This document shows positions 26,759 through 34,773 of a stretch of DNA of 64,000 nucleotides, piece after piece. The stretch lies in NCBI GenBank assembly GCA_905181815.1, contig CAJIZA010000003.1, positions 616,943 through 680,942 on the forward strand. Reading direction: 5' to 3'. Numbering within the stretch: position 1 is the stretch's first letter; every line of letters starts with the position of its first letter. A model generated the notes under the pieces. That model was given only the letters and a program-made list of their open reading frames with translations. It was not told where the DNA came from and did no database searches. The DNA is from an uncultured Planktomarina sp. (GTDB taxonomy: Bacteria > Pseudomonadota > Alphaproteobacteria > Rhodobacterales > Rhodobacteraceae). Made by a program: the position numbers and the translations under genes.

Positions 26759-27129
26759 ATGTTAAGAAAATTTATTGTAATAGGTTTTTGTTGTACCTTA
26801 TTGGTAGGGTGCGCAGATCCTGAGACACCTAGAGATGTAATTGATGTTTCATCAAAAGATATTGCTACCATTGTGGCGCCAAAAGTGACTCAATCATCGC
26901 CAGAAAAGCTAGAAATTAGGTACGCTCAGATTACAATGGGCTCGGATTCTGGTTGCAACCCTTTAAATCATTTTCCGATAAGTTGAATGAATGCGCGAAA
27001 TTACCGAAAAGTGTTAAAGTACTGGCGGTAGATCACTGCGCAAAATATAGCAAGAAGGCAGTATTCCTAGGTAATAAAACTAATATTTTGCAAATGACTG
27101 TATCTAAATTCAAGTGTGAAGCCCAATAA
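26759..27129 (+). pseudogene. Small lipoprotein gene broken by a frameshift
   Basis: The start encodes a clear lipoprotein signal, MLRKFIVIGFCCTLLVGC, with the lipobox LVGC, then ADPETPRDVIDVSSKDIATI. The frame stops after HFPIS. In the next frame the sequence continues smoothly from about 26957: PFKSFSDKLNECAKLPKSVK, VLAVDHCAKYSKKAVFLG, ending KFKCEAQ. A single-base change near GGTTGCAACCC would join them into ~123 residues. No family is recognised. As the gene after a candidate toxin it could have been its periplasmic partner, which is inference only. Confidence 0.6.
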
Positions 27130-27198
27130 TAAAAAGAAACTTTCTGGACATCTAACGTCATGTTGAGGCATCATCTGATGTTCGAAGAGGTCGTTTGA

Positions 27199-27390
27199 GT
27201 TAATAAGAGCGATATCATTATTGATTTAGATAGAGCGAAGCTCGAAGGGCTTTGCTCTAACACAGCCCATGAGTTACTTCAGAGAGCCACATGTCATAAC
27301 GGTGGCGTGCAGTGTAACAACACGTATCAGATTCGTTATGCGGTTAACTCTGATTTAGCGGTGTATGGGGCTGGAGTTAGGTCTACTTAG
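27199..27390 (+). pseudogene. Short coding-like frame without a start codon
   Basis: 63 codons following an in-frame TGA: VNKSDIIIDLDRAKLEGLCS, then LLQRATCHNGGVQCNNTYQI and RYAVNSDLAVYGAGVRST before TAG. Upstream of the TGA the same frame holds ATG-LRHHLMFEEVV, so a longer gene with a nonsense codon is one explanation. The family is not recognised. Confidence 0.35.
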
Positions 27391-27419
27391 CTCTCTCGCT
27401 GGCTCCACAACTGTACAAC

Positions 27420-27526
27420 ATCAGTAAAGTCCGCGGTTCAAGCCGTGTGAAACGCGGCGGAAGATTGAGCGAAGCGAACCCTTTGAAAAAGGGCTTGACC
27501 TGATGTCCGTGTGGGAGAAGCATTTA
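27420..27526 (+). repeat. Decayed copy of the tRNA-Thr 3' half (possible attachment-site scar)
   Basis: 27420-27449 repeats the tRNA-Thr segment 24526-24555 with one inserted base, one lost base and two substitutions (shared core GTCCGCGGTTC). After a ~55-base insert, 27505-27526 repeats the tRNA 3' end (GTCCGTGTGGG, then CATTTA, as at 24547-24568). Together they form a split, degenerate tRNA 3' end. This is expected where an element integrated at the tRNA and later decayed. Confidence 0.65.
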
Positions 27527-27550
27527 CCACTAAAAACTATATATATAATA

Positions 27551-27898
27551 TCACAGTATTAACCCATTAATCGGGCTCATTTCATCTGCATGCGACCCAC
27601 TACCCAGTGTGAGCGTACAGGCGTCCCAGAGCACTTCACCATCAGCTTGGTGGGCCATCACTCTGCAAGGTCTGCCAATAAGCTCACCTATGGGCTGGTA
27701 CTCGGCGGGGATATCTGATGCCCAGAAGCGGGACGTTGTGGACGGGGTAAGACTACTGGAGCAGTAATCCGCTCCAAGTTTGCATTCACTTCTAAATTTA
27801 CCAGATAGTTGCTGAGAGTTGCCGTAGAACTTCAAGCTGAACCTGAGACTTGCTGAATTACCAGTCCTACGCCTGTTGATGAGCTGGCTTCTGCTCAA
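27551..27898 (-). CDS. Hypothetical ORF downstream of lysR
   Basis: 115 codons from a TTG two bases after the stop of the lysR gene upstream. The better-looking part is the C-terminal half (SDIPAEYQPIGELIGRPCRV, MAHQADGEVLWDACTLTLGS). No signal peptide, membrane segment or known family is seen. It may be a remnant rather than a working gene. Confidence 0.3.
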   Translation of the reverse strand: MSRSQLINRRRTGNSASLRFSLKFYGNSQQLSGKFRSECKLGADYCSSSLTPSTTSRFWASDIPAEYQPIGELIGRPCRVMAHQADGEVLWDACTLTLGSGSHADEMSPINGLIL

Positions 27899-27900
27899 TC

Positions 27901-28800
27901 TTACGCCAGTTTGTCTGATAGAGAGTCAGAGAGGAAATCAAACACAGTCCTTAACCGCAAATTCGTACCAATTTCAGCGTGTGCTGTGAGCCAAACCGGT
28001 ACCTTTATGATCGGTATTTCTGGCAATAATCGCTGCACCCTCGGGTTTGCCATACCCAGTCGAAGATGGCCGAGGCCAATGCCGCACCCTGCAGCGATCA
28101 TTTGCCATGTGACTGTTTGGTCATCACAATTGAATCGAAAGAAGTTTGGGCCAATTGGCACGCCCATAGCACGAAAATCCTCCTGTGAGCCGTCTTGGCC
28201 GATGATGTCATGGCCTTGAAGGTCTGCAAGAGAGCGCGGTGAACCACGTCTTGTGAGATAGTCTGTCGCTGCAAATACCGCCAGTTCCAATTCCCCAATT
28301 TTTTTGAAGATCAGGTTTAATTGCTGGGTTGGAGGGGACATGGACACAGTGATGTCGGCCTCGCGCAACAACACGTTTACGGTCTCATCCGTAACAGCCA
28401 ATTCAACCTTAATTTCTGGCTGGGCTTTACTGAAATCAGCGAAGGTGTCAGGCATTAAGAAGCTTGCAATAGTCTTGCTTGCTGTGACCCGTATTGTGCC
28501 TGCAACCGCAATGTTTTGATCACTGGCGGCGCGGGCAAAACTGGCTGCTGCTATAACTACCTCTTCTGCATGTTCGAAAATATTCGCACCAATTTTCGTG
28601 AGTGCCAAACCGTCGCTACGCCGATCAAACAAGATTACGCCCATATCAGCCTCGAGCGCCGCAATGTGGCGGCTGAGGGTCTGCAAACTGCGGCCATCTG
28701 AGCGGGCTGCTGCAGTGATGGAACCATGTTTTGCAACGGCGCTAAATGCTTGAATGTAAGCCAGTTTGGGAATTGAAAGTGGGGTGGACATCGTTTTCAA
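27901..28800 (-). CDS. LysR-family transcriptional regulator (copy 1)
   Basis: 299 residues. Winged helix-turn-helix at about residues 12-72 (AYIQAFSAVAKHGSITAAAR, LQTLSRHIAALEADMGVILF, DRRSDGLALTKIGANIFEHA), then a complete LysR effector domain ending in MIAAGCGIGLGHLRLGMANP and VPVWLTAHAEIGTNLRLRTV. The recognition part TLSRHIAALE is shared with the other LysR proteins of the island. This copy is the most diverged of the three. A dyad motif (copy B) lies ~100 bp upstream, so autoregulation is likely. Confidence 0.88.
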   Translation of the reverse strand: MKTMSTPLSIPKLAYIQAFSAVAKHGSITAAARSDGRSLQTLSRHIAALEADMGVILFDRRSDGLALTKIGANIFEHAEEVVIAAASFARAASDQNIAVAGTIRVTASKTIASFLMPDTFADFSKAQPEIKVELAVTDETVNVLLREADITVSMSPPTQQLNLIFKKIGELELAVFAATDYLTRRGSPRSLADLQGHDIIGQDGSQEDFRAMGVPIGPNFFRFNCDDQTVTWQMIAAGCGIGLGHLRLGMANPRVQRLLPEIPIIKVPVWLTAHAEIGTNLRLRTVFDFLSDSLSDKLA

Positions 28801-28900
28801 TCCTCATCATATCAAATTTTAATCCGCTTTGTCCTGATCGCCAAGCAATAGTAGTCATGGCCGAGTGTACGATAAGACCTCACTTAGCTTTAGTGTATAA

Positions 28901-28930
28901 AAATGGGAATCTTATATCCAAATATGGGCA
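28901..28930. promoter_or_regulatory. Dyad motif, copy B
   Basis: Read on the minus strand: GCCCATATTTG, nine bases (GATATAAGA), then TTCCCATT. The outer parts match the other copies exactly, while the inner dyad is weaker. It lies ~100 bp upstream of the lysR start at 28800. Confidence 0.55.
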
Positions 28931-28949
28931 TATTGATTGTACTGCGTAG

Positions 28950-29749
28950 TGGAGCTAACAAAATTTAAAGAGCCAACTGAGGCCCAAAACCCTGGTGTAA
29001 CGCTCTCAGCGGCTACAATTAAGGTCACAAACTGATCTTCACTCTCTTACAAAGGCGCCCTGGTGGCCGTATCTCTCAGGCTGCGCCTCTGAAATGAAGA
29101 GTGGAGTAAGCGTCGCGAACTAGGGTATCAGCTCAATATGAAATGGGCTGAGCAAATTCAGGCCAATTTGCGCAGGGATAAAGCAATCAAAGGATGTCAA
29201 TTTTTGCCAAAGAAATAAATATGTTCAGAATATTTAATACTAAACGGCTGCGTTAGAAGTAACTCCACAACCGTCGGCGTTGCTCTTTTAGGCTAAACTG
29301 GCTGTCAGCGATACTGGATCACTTTATAGCGTCTATTTAGTGCAAAATACTTTCAAATTTATTACTTTAAACCTATCGCAAGCGTAGGTGGATTATGCTT
29401 ATAATATTATCTCTGTCGTTAAACAGCAGACTGCACTGACAAAAATTTTGCGCGGGCTTGATCTGCGAGGGATAGATGAAAATGTGGCTTTTTTAAGGTG
29501 CAAATGCCAAATCTGCCATCACTCTAAATTATTGAATAGGCATCTGGACTGCAAACCTTACCTGCAGCAGTAGCTACAATGCGTCAAATTTCAGATAAAT
29601 TTATATTTAGATGCCGTCGCTCCCAGAGAAGCTACATAGTTCCCTTATTCCAATTCTTTATATCAGCTGAAACTAGTTTAAATGCCCAGCATTAATCTTC
29701 CGCGGATGTCTTGAATTTGATGCAAAATTTCAGTCTTCTGGCAATATTA
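28950..29749. other. Mostly gene-free stretch with a decayed coding fragment
   Basis: The only coding-like part is 29093-29218 on the plus strand. It lacks a start and reads EEWSKRRELGYQLNMKWAEQ, then ANLRRDKAIKGCQFLPKK and TAA; just before it, in another frame, is TKAPWWPYLSGCASEMKSG. This suggests one frameshifted gene end of unknown family. A GTAACTCCAC box lies at 29259. I see no RNA gene in the rest. Confidence 0.35.
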
Positions 29750-30658
29750 TCACTTTTGATAGTACTTAAGCTTTCTTCGCATTTGTTTTGCCAGAGCCTT
29801 ATAGACCATATGTATTCGTGCGCGTTTTTTAAGATCAGGTTGTGCTACCAGCCAGACTGGGAGATTTAAAGTCCCCATTTCTTCCAGAATAAGTTTTACA
29901 GATGGCTCAGCATCTCCTTCGAGACGGTGTGTCATACCAATGCCACATCCCGCCATCACCAATTGCCAACTCAGTGGGTAATTTTCACATTGGATTACAT
30001 TACTATGATTCAGAATGGCCTGTCCCCCAAACCCTTTAACTTTTTGTTTTAAAGTTTCTGGAATTGTGCCGATTAAGCAATGATTTTCAAGATCTTGGAT
30101 GGACTGGGGTATACCGTTTTTCTCAAGGTATTTAGCCGATGCATAAACCCCACAGTTTATTTCGCCTAATTTACTCGCAATCAAATCTTTGCGTAAAGGT
30201 CTATAGGTTTGAATTGCAATGTCTGCGTCTTGCTTGCTGTCCATGGAAACAGAATCTGCTGAAACCAGCTCCAATTGAAGGCCTTTGATTTCAAAGTTAA
30301 TGTTAGCTAGTATCGACGGCAATATTATCGTAGCTATACCGCTACTTGCTACTATCTTAATTGGTCCTGTAAGTTTTGAGTTCTTTGATATGACTGCTTC
30401 AGATAAATTTTCTGCTGTTTTGAGAATATCATTAGCGTACTCAAATACAGTTTCTCCGAGTTGAGTTAGAATGAACCCCTCGCTGCCTCTTGTAAATAAG
30501 ATTGATGAGAGATCAGCCTCTATTGAGGCAATATGCCGACTCAAAGTTGCTCTTGGAACACCAGTATTTTTTACAGCTGCTCCGATTGAACCGCTAGTAC
30601 AAACATGATGGAAAGATCTAAGATGTTCCAAATTTGGTAGTTTTAAATTTTTATTCAT
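29750..30658 (-). CDS. LysR-family transcriptional regulator (copy 2, left of T6SS)
   Basis: 302 residues from the ATG of MNKNLKLPNLEHLRSFHHVC; the open frame runs 40 codons further upstream, but that part is not LysR-like. The helix-turn-helix (GSIGAAVKNTGVPRATLSRH) and effector domain (KIVASSGIATIILPSILANI, ADIAIQTYRPLRKDLIASKL) are complete. It is closely similar along its whole length to the LysR at 57.9 kb, and the two bracket the T6SS locus. It is divergent from vgrG, with dyad copy C in the spacer. Confidence 0.9.
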   Translation of the reverse strand: MNKNLKLPNLEHLRSFHHVCTSGSIGAAVKNTGVPRATLSRHIASIEADLSSILFTRGSEGFILTQLGETVFEYANDILKTAENLSEAVISKNSKLTGPIKIVASSGIATIILPSILANINFEIKGLQLELVSADSVSMDSKQDADIAIQTYRPLRKDLIASKLGEINCGVYASAKYLEKNGIPQSIQDLENHCLIGTIPETLKQKVKGFGGQAILNHSNVIQCENYPLSWQLVMAGCGIGMTHRLEGDAEPSVKLILEEMGTLNLPVWLVAQPDLKKRARIHMVYKALAKQMRRKLKYYQK

Positions 30659-30950
30659 GTGGCGATACCTACGACTAACCCACCCTAAGTGTAAGCCCTT
30701 AATAGTGCCCATAAAGTGAACATTTCTACTGGCAGTAATCTCCAACATTTGGACAGGCTTTGACTTTAGAGGCATCAATCTACGCTACGGAGCCAGCAGT
30801 TGAAAGCAATATGCTTTTAAATGGAATAACATACTGTTTCGTTGCATCTCATTTAAAAAAATTTGCTATCTTTTGCTATATGCTCAAATATCTGGCATTG
30901 TTATATAAAAGTGATTTTATCGTCGATAAAGTCACTCCAATTTGCAATAA

Positions 30951-30983
30951 TGACCATATCTGGGAATTAGGTTCTCATTAAAA
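30951..30983. promoter_or_regulatory. Dyad motif, copy C, in the lysR-vgrG spacer
   Basis: CCATATCTG, nine bases (GGAATTAGG), then TTCTCATTAAAAG. Inner dyad GGGAATTAGGTTCTC (30962-30976). It is 291 bp before vgrG and ~300 bp before the divergent lysR. The surrounding ~150 bp (about 30850-31010) is visibly related to the DNA around copy D. Confidence 0.6.
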
Positions 30984-31273
30984 GTCACTCTACACGAGGC
31001 ACAGTTAATTGTAGGAAGTGACTGCTTGGGCCTGTGGCTGTGCAGATCGTACCTTATCAGCCCCATGTTTTTAGCTTGGGCGTCGAATGGGCATTGAGGC
31101 TGATTGATTGAAAAGACCATGTTTAAAAAAGATCCAAGATCGCTCTTAGTTGGAAACCTCCATATGAGGATCACTTTGTTCAGGTCTTTGTGATAATACG
31201 ATCTGTGGCTTTGTCTAACCTAGTGTGGGCCAGTCCCTGTCCCTTTTAGAACGCAAACTGTGAGAGCTTGGGT

Positions 31274-33226
31274 ATGGCTGATAAAGATGATTTTCAGGTG
31301 AAGCTTACTTTTAAGGACACCAAGTGTGAGGATGCACTGGTTAATGGGTTTGTGGTGGAAGAGCGCTTATCTCAAGTACCTCTTTATCAAGTCACTATTA
31401 AGGATCTGCAAGCCAACCTGAGCGATTTCATTGGTCAGGAAGCCGTTTTGTCCTTTGCGCAAAATGCTTATTATATGTCAGAACAGCCGCGCACATTCTC
31501 TGGCATAGTGACGTATGCAGAACGCCAAGTGGACGCACAAGGGAACACTGCTGTCGCGCTGACCCTACAGCCAATGCTGGCGGTGCTTAGGCTAAGCAAA
31601 CATAGCGCACTTTACCAAAAGCAGGCCTCGCTCGATATTTTAAAGGATGTATTAGCACGCAATGGATTAAAACAACTTACACTTGACGCAAAAGCGGGGG
31701 CAAAGCGCGACACGACCATTCAGTATAACGAAAACGATCTAAGCTTTTGCGAACGTCTGTTAGCCGAAGAGGGGCACACTTATTTTTTTGGTGATGGTAA
31801 GGCACCGGACACGCTTATGGTTCACGATACGGCTCGGCCATTTCCCTCCGTTGGTCCCGTGGTCGATCTGACCGATGCGCAACTCTCAGAGGTGTCACGC
31901 CAGCAGGCCCAAACCCTGAGCGCACATCACAGCATTCAGACGGGGAAAGTGTCGCTCGTTAGCTATGATCCTGCAAGGGCGGCTCAGGATAAGGCGGGTC
32001 CCAAGCTTTCGTCGGCGCTGAAACTTAAGGTGAAGCCTAACGTTACTGAGTACCGTCCGGTACCTTTAGGTGATCTCACCAAAAAAGAACTTATACGCGC
32101 CGTTGGTGCCTGCGAAGCCGCTGCTATGTCATTACAAGGGACGTGCGAGTACCCTGCCATGCAGTTGGGGCAAGAGCTCAACATTTCTAGCGAGACCAAG
32201 GGGATCGCAGGACGCTACATTGTGACCGCTTTCACTTATACACCTGTACGCGGCAATGCATTGTCCTGCAGATTTGAAGCCGCTCCAATTGAACATTTGC
32301 CTGTGCCCAAACGCTTGCCCAAGCCAGAGATTGCTGGCGTACACAACGCTCTGGTTGTAGGGGGTGACGCAGGGACTGTCGCATGTGACGCACAGGGGCG
32401 CGTGCAAGTGAAATTTTTCTGGGACACAAGTGGCGATACTGACAAAACCAGTGGCTTCATCAGGGTGGCAGAACACTTTGCCGGACAAGGTTATGGCGCG
32501 CAGTTTATTCCACGTGTTGGGCACGAGGTTCTGGTTTCTTTTCTTCACGGCGATCCTGATGCGCCCGTGATTACGGGTCAGATTTACAACGAAAAGAACA
32601 AGCCACCTTTTGCCACTGCCAATAGCACCAAGTCTGGCATTCGTAGCCGGTTGAAAGGTGAAGCAAATGAGCTGGAATTTGATGACAAAGATGGAGCTGA
32701 GATGGTCGCATTACGAGCAGCCAAGGACTTTGAATTGATTGTCAATCAGAATGCTGTTGAAAAAATCACTAAGCTGCAAACCATATGGGTAGGCGAAACG
32801 TCAAAAGTTACGATTGATAAAGATCAGGTGGTTGAGGTTGCCAAAACTGCAAAATTCAAAGCAGATGAGCGCAAAGCTGATATAGCTGAAGGCGAGACAG
32901 TAAATGCCAAAACCATTACCTTTACAGCAGATAGTAAAATCATGCTACAGGTTGGCTCTTCAAAAATAGAACTTACAAGTTCTGGAATTAAGATTTCAGC
33001 AGCAAAAGTTGATATCGAAGGCAAATCTGGCTTATCAGCAAAAAGCAATGGCACGCTGGCTGTGAGCGGCACATCGACTAAGATTGAGGCTAAAGCTAAG
33101 CTGGATGTCAAAGGTGCCATGGTGAATGTGACCGGCCAAGCCCAGACCAAAATTTCAGGCGCTATGGCCGAGGTATCTGGCTCGGGCATGCTGACCCTCA
33201 AGGGTAGCATTACAATGATAAACTAA
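31274..33226 (+). CDS. vgrG: Type VI secretion tip protein VgrG (TssI)
   Basis: 650 residues from the ATG of MADKDDFQVKLTF. It forms the trimeric spike carried on the Hcp tube. The N-terminal gp27-like part has LQANLSDFIGQEAVLSF, SFCERLLAEEGHTYFFGDG and YTPVRGNALSCRFEAAP. The gp5-like OB part has VTCDAQGRVQVKFFWD-like sequence and FIPRVGHEVLVSFLHGDPDA. The C-terminal beta-helix is rich in K, S, T and V with short repeats (KITKLQTIWVGETSKVTIDK onward). There is no added effector domain. It is followed 9 bp later by the DUF6931-type gene and then PAAR. Confidence 0.95.
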   Translation: MADKDDFQVKLTFKDTKCEDALVNGFVVEERLSQVPLYQVTIKDLQANLSDFIGQEAVLSFAQNAYYMSEQPRTFSGIVTYAERQVDAQGNTAVALTLQPMLAVLRLSKHSALYQKQASLDILKDVLARNGLKQLTLDAKAGAKRDTTIQYNENDLSFCERLLAEEGHTYFFGDGKAPDTLMVHDTARPFPSVGPVVDLTDAQLSEVSRQQAQTLSAHHSIQTGKVSLVSYDPARAAQDKAGPKLSSALKLKVKPNVTEYRPVPLGDLTKKELIRAVGACEAAAMSLQGTCEYPAMQLGQELNISSETKGIAGRYIVTAFTYTPVRGNALSCRFEAAPIEHLPVPKRLPKPEIAGVHNALVVGGDAGTVACDAQGRVQVKFFWDTSGDTDKTSGFIRVAEHFAGQGYGAQFIPRVGHEVLVSFLHGDPDAPVITGQIYNEKNKPPFATANSTKSGIRSRLKGEANELEFDDKDGAEMVALRAAKDFELIVNQNAVEKITKLQTIWVGETSKVTIDKDQVVEVAKTAKFKADERKADIAEGETVNAKTITFTADSKIMLQVGSSKIELTSSGIKISAAKVDIEGKSGLSAKSNGTLAVSGTSTKIEAKAKLDVKGAMVNVTGQAQTKISGAMAEVSGSGMLTLKGSITMIN

Positions 33227-33235
33227 GGGGCATAA

Positions 33236-33805
33236 ATGTTTCGCAAAATACCTTTCGAAACCAGTACGGAAATCTTGAATCGCTTTGATTTAAGCGAAGA
33301 AAGTGTGGCGTTAGTGACACCTGATATGGCTCCCTCTACTGTGATTGAGGCACTTGATAAGGCCAGTGCACTGCCTGATCTTGTCAATTTCATTGGTCAT
33401 GCGCTGCCGCCTCGCGAAGGTATCTGTTGGGTGTTGGCCGTCACTAATGATCTGAACCCAAATTTGCGTGGCGGCGTCACGGACTTAGTCAGTGCCTGGG
33501 TACGTGAGCCTCAAGAAGGAACACGGCAGAAATTGATGAAGCACATGGAAACGATGAAGAGTGATACACCTTTGTATTGGCTTAGCGCTGCTGTGGCTTG
33601 GAATGGATCCGGTGGCATTGGCGCACCAGAAGGACCGGTTGTCTTGCCGCCAGCCTGGCTGCACGCCAAAGCGCTACTTGGAACAATCGCTCTACAAATG
33701 GGGCAAGATGAGGAAGAAGTTGACCGCGCCCGCGCGGTGGCTCTTATTCGTGGTATCGAAGTCGCCAATGGTGGCTGGCCAACTGTTTCTGAAAACACTG
33801 GATAA
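33236..33805 (+). CDS. DUF6931-like T6SS-associated protein
   Basis: 189 residues, soluble, no signal. The best family match I recall is DUF6931, with the segment DTPLYWLSAAVAWNGSGGIG followed by LPPAWLHAKALLGTIALQMG near the C-terminus. It lies between vgrG (9 bp) and the PAAR gene (11 bp), the place where VgrG adaptor or loading proteins are often encoded. An adaptor role is inferred from position only. Confidence 0.6.
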   Translation: MFRKIPFETSTEILNRFDLSEESVALVTPDMAPSTVIEALDKASALPDLVNFIGHALPPREGICWVLAVTNDLNPNLRGGVTDLVSAWVREPQEGTRQKLMKHMETMKSDTPLYWLSAAVAWNGSGGIGAPEGPVVLPPAWLHAKALLGTIALQMGQDEEEVDRARAVALIRGIEVANGGWPTVSENTG

Positions 33806-33816
33806 GGAAGAAATTC

Positions 33817-34125
33817 ATGCCCGGTCCGCCTGCTGCACGCATTACAGATATGCATGTCTGCCCGATGGTCACTATGGCAGGCCCTGTACCAATTCCACAT
33901 ATTGGTGGCCCAATCTTACCACCAGGCTGTCCAACGGTGTTGATTGGCAAATTGCCAGCAGCGGTGGTGGGTGGAATGGCCACCTGTATTGGCCCACCCG
34001 ATGCAATAGTTAAGGGCAGCGCAACTGTTTTGGCGGGAGGCATGCCATTGGCACGGATTGGTGACACCTGCGGTCATGGCGGATCTATTGTGATTGGGTG
34101 TTTTACGGTTTTGGTTGGCGGTTAA
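33817..34125 (+). CDS. PAAR-domain spike-tip protein
   Basis: 102 residues, a PAAR domain and nothing else. Pro/Gly-rich repeats with the metal-binding Cys/His set: TDMHVCPMV, GCPTVLIGKLPAAVVGG, ATCIGPPDAIVKGSATVLAG and RIGDTCGHGGSIVIG. It sharpens the VgrG trimer and can carry effectors. No C-terminal toxin domain is attached. It is the last gene of the vgrG-DUF6931-PAAR unit. Confidence 0.93.
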   Translation: MPGPPAARITDMHVCPMVTMAGPVPIPHIGGPILPPGCPTVLIGKLPAAVVGGMATCIGPPDAIVKGSATVLAGGMPLARIGDTCGHGGSIVIGCFTVLVGG

Positions 34126-34172
34126 AAGGATTCAATAAAACCCATGTTTTTCCGTGAAATTTTCAATTCGCG

Positions 34173-34200
34173 GTTCAACGATAATTGTTTTTCGTTGAAC
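34173..34200 (+). terminator. Hairpin after the PAAR gene
   Basis: GTTCAACGA pairs with TCGTTGAAC around a 10-base T-rich loop, 48 bp after the PAAR stop. It may end the vgrG unit. It also overlaps the 3' end of a short minus-strand frame. Confidence 0.4.
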
Positions 34201-34330
34201 TTGTTGCTCTGGGGCTAGACATATCATCACCAACAAATTTTGATTTTTCTAACTTAGCACTGAGGTCCGGGCCAGAACTGCCAGAGGCTAGAAGAAATAC
34301 TCCCCAAAATGAGATACTATAACGCTTCAT
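34175..34330 (-). CDS. Possible small exported protein
   Basis: 51 codons. ATG-KRYSISFWGVFLLASGSSG has a short positive start and a hydrophobic stretch like a signal peptide, then PDLSAKLEKSKFVGDDMSSP and a polar tail. It is too short to judge by composition. Dyad copy D lies ~120 bp upstream of its start, so copy D sits in a divergent spacer between this frame and tssA. No family is recognised, and it could be a chance or decayed frame. Confidence 0.35.
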   Translation of the reverse strand: MKRYSISFWGVFLLASGSSGPDLSAKLEKSKFVGDDMSSPRATSSTKNNYR

Positions 34331-34439
34331 TTAATTGCATTTTAAAAAGGTTTGGCATTTTTAGCCACTCGCTCAATTATTTGGCTTGGCTTTATAACAA
34401 TGATTTTATAACCGATGAAGTAAATCCAATTCCCAGTGG

Positions 34440-34473
34440 TGCCCATATTTGAGAATCGAGTTCCCATTAAAAG
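34440..34473. promoter_or_regulatory. Dyad motif, copy D, upstream of tssA
   Basis: GCCCATATTTG, nine bases (AGAATCGAG), then TTCCCATTAAAAGG. Inner dyad GAGAATCGAGTTCCC (34451-34465). It lies ~310 bp before tssA, the first gene of the long T6SS operon. The DNA around it (about 34340-34505) is a diverged copy of the DNA around copy C. Confidence 0.6.
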
Positions 34474-34773
34474 GTACTCCACATGGCGCACAGTTAATTA
34501 TATCAAAAATCTCGAAATGATTAAGTTTTGAGGTTTCTATTGCGGTGTAAAATTCGTCACAAGCTAATATATTCGATTTCAAACCTCGTAAATTCTTTGC
34601 TTGGGATATTTAGTATAAAGCGCCCAGTCAGAACGGTGGCGGCTCTTGAGCATTTTTTAGTATTTGCAAGCATAGATGCTGCGAAAAGGTTATTTTTATA
34701 TCTACCTTTTACGCTTCTGAATGCTGCTAAAATCTGGTGCTTCTCAAATAAAAAAACGAAAATAACGTGACTT

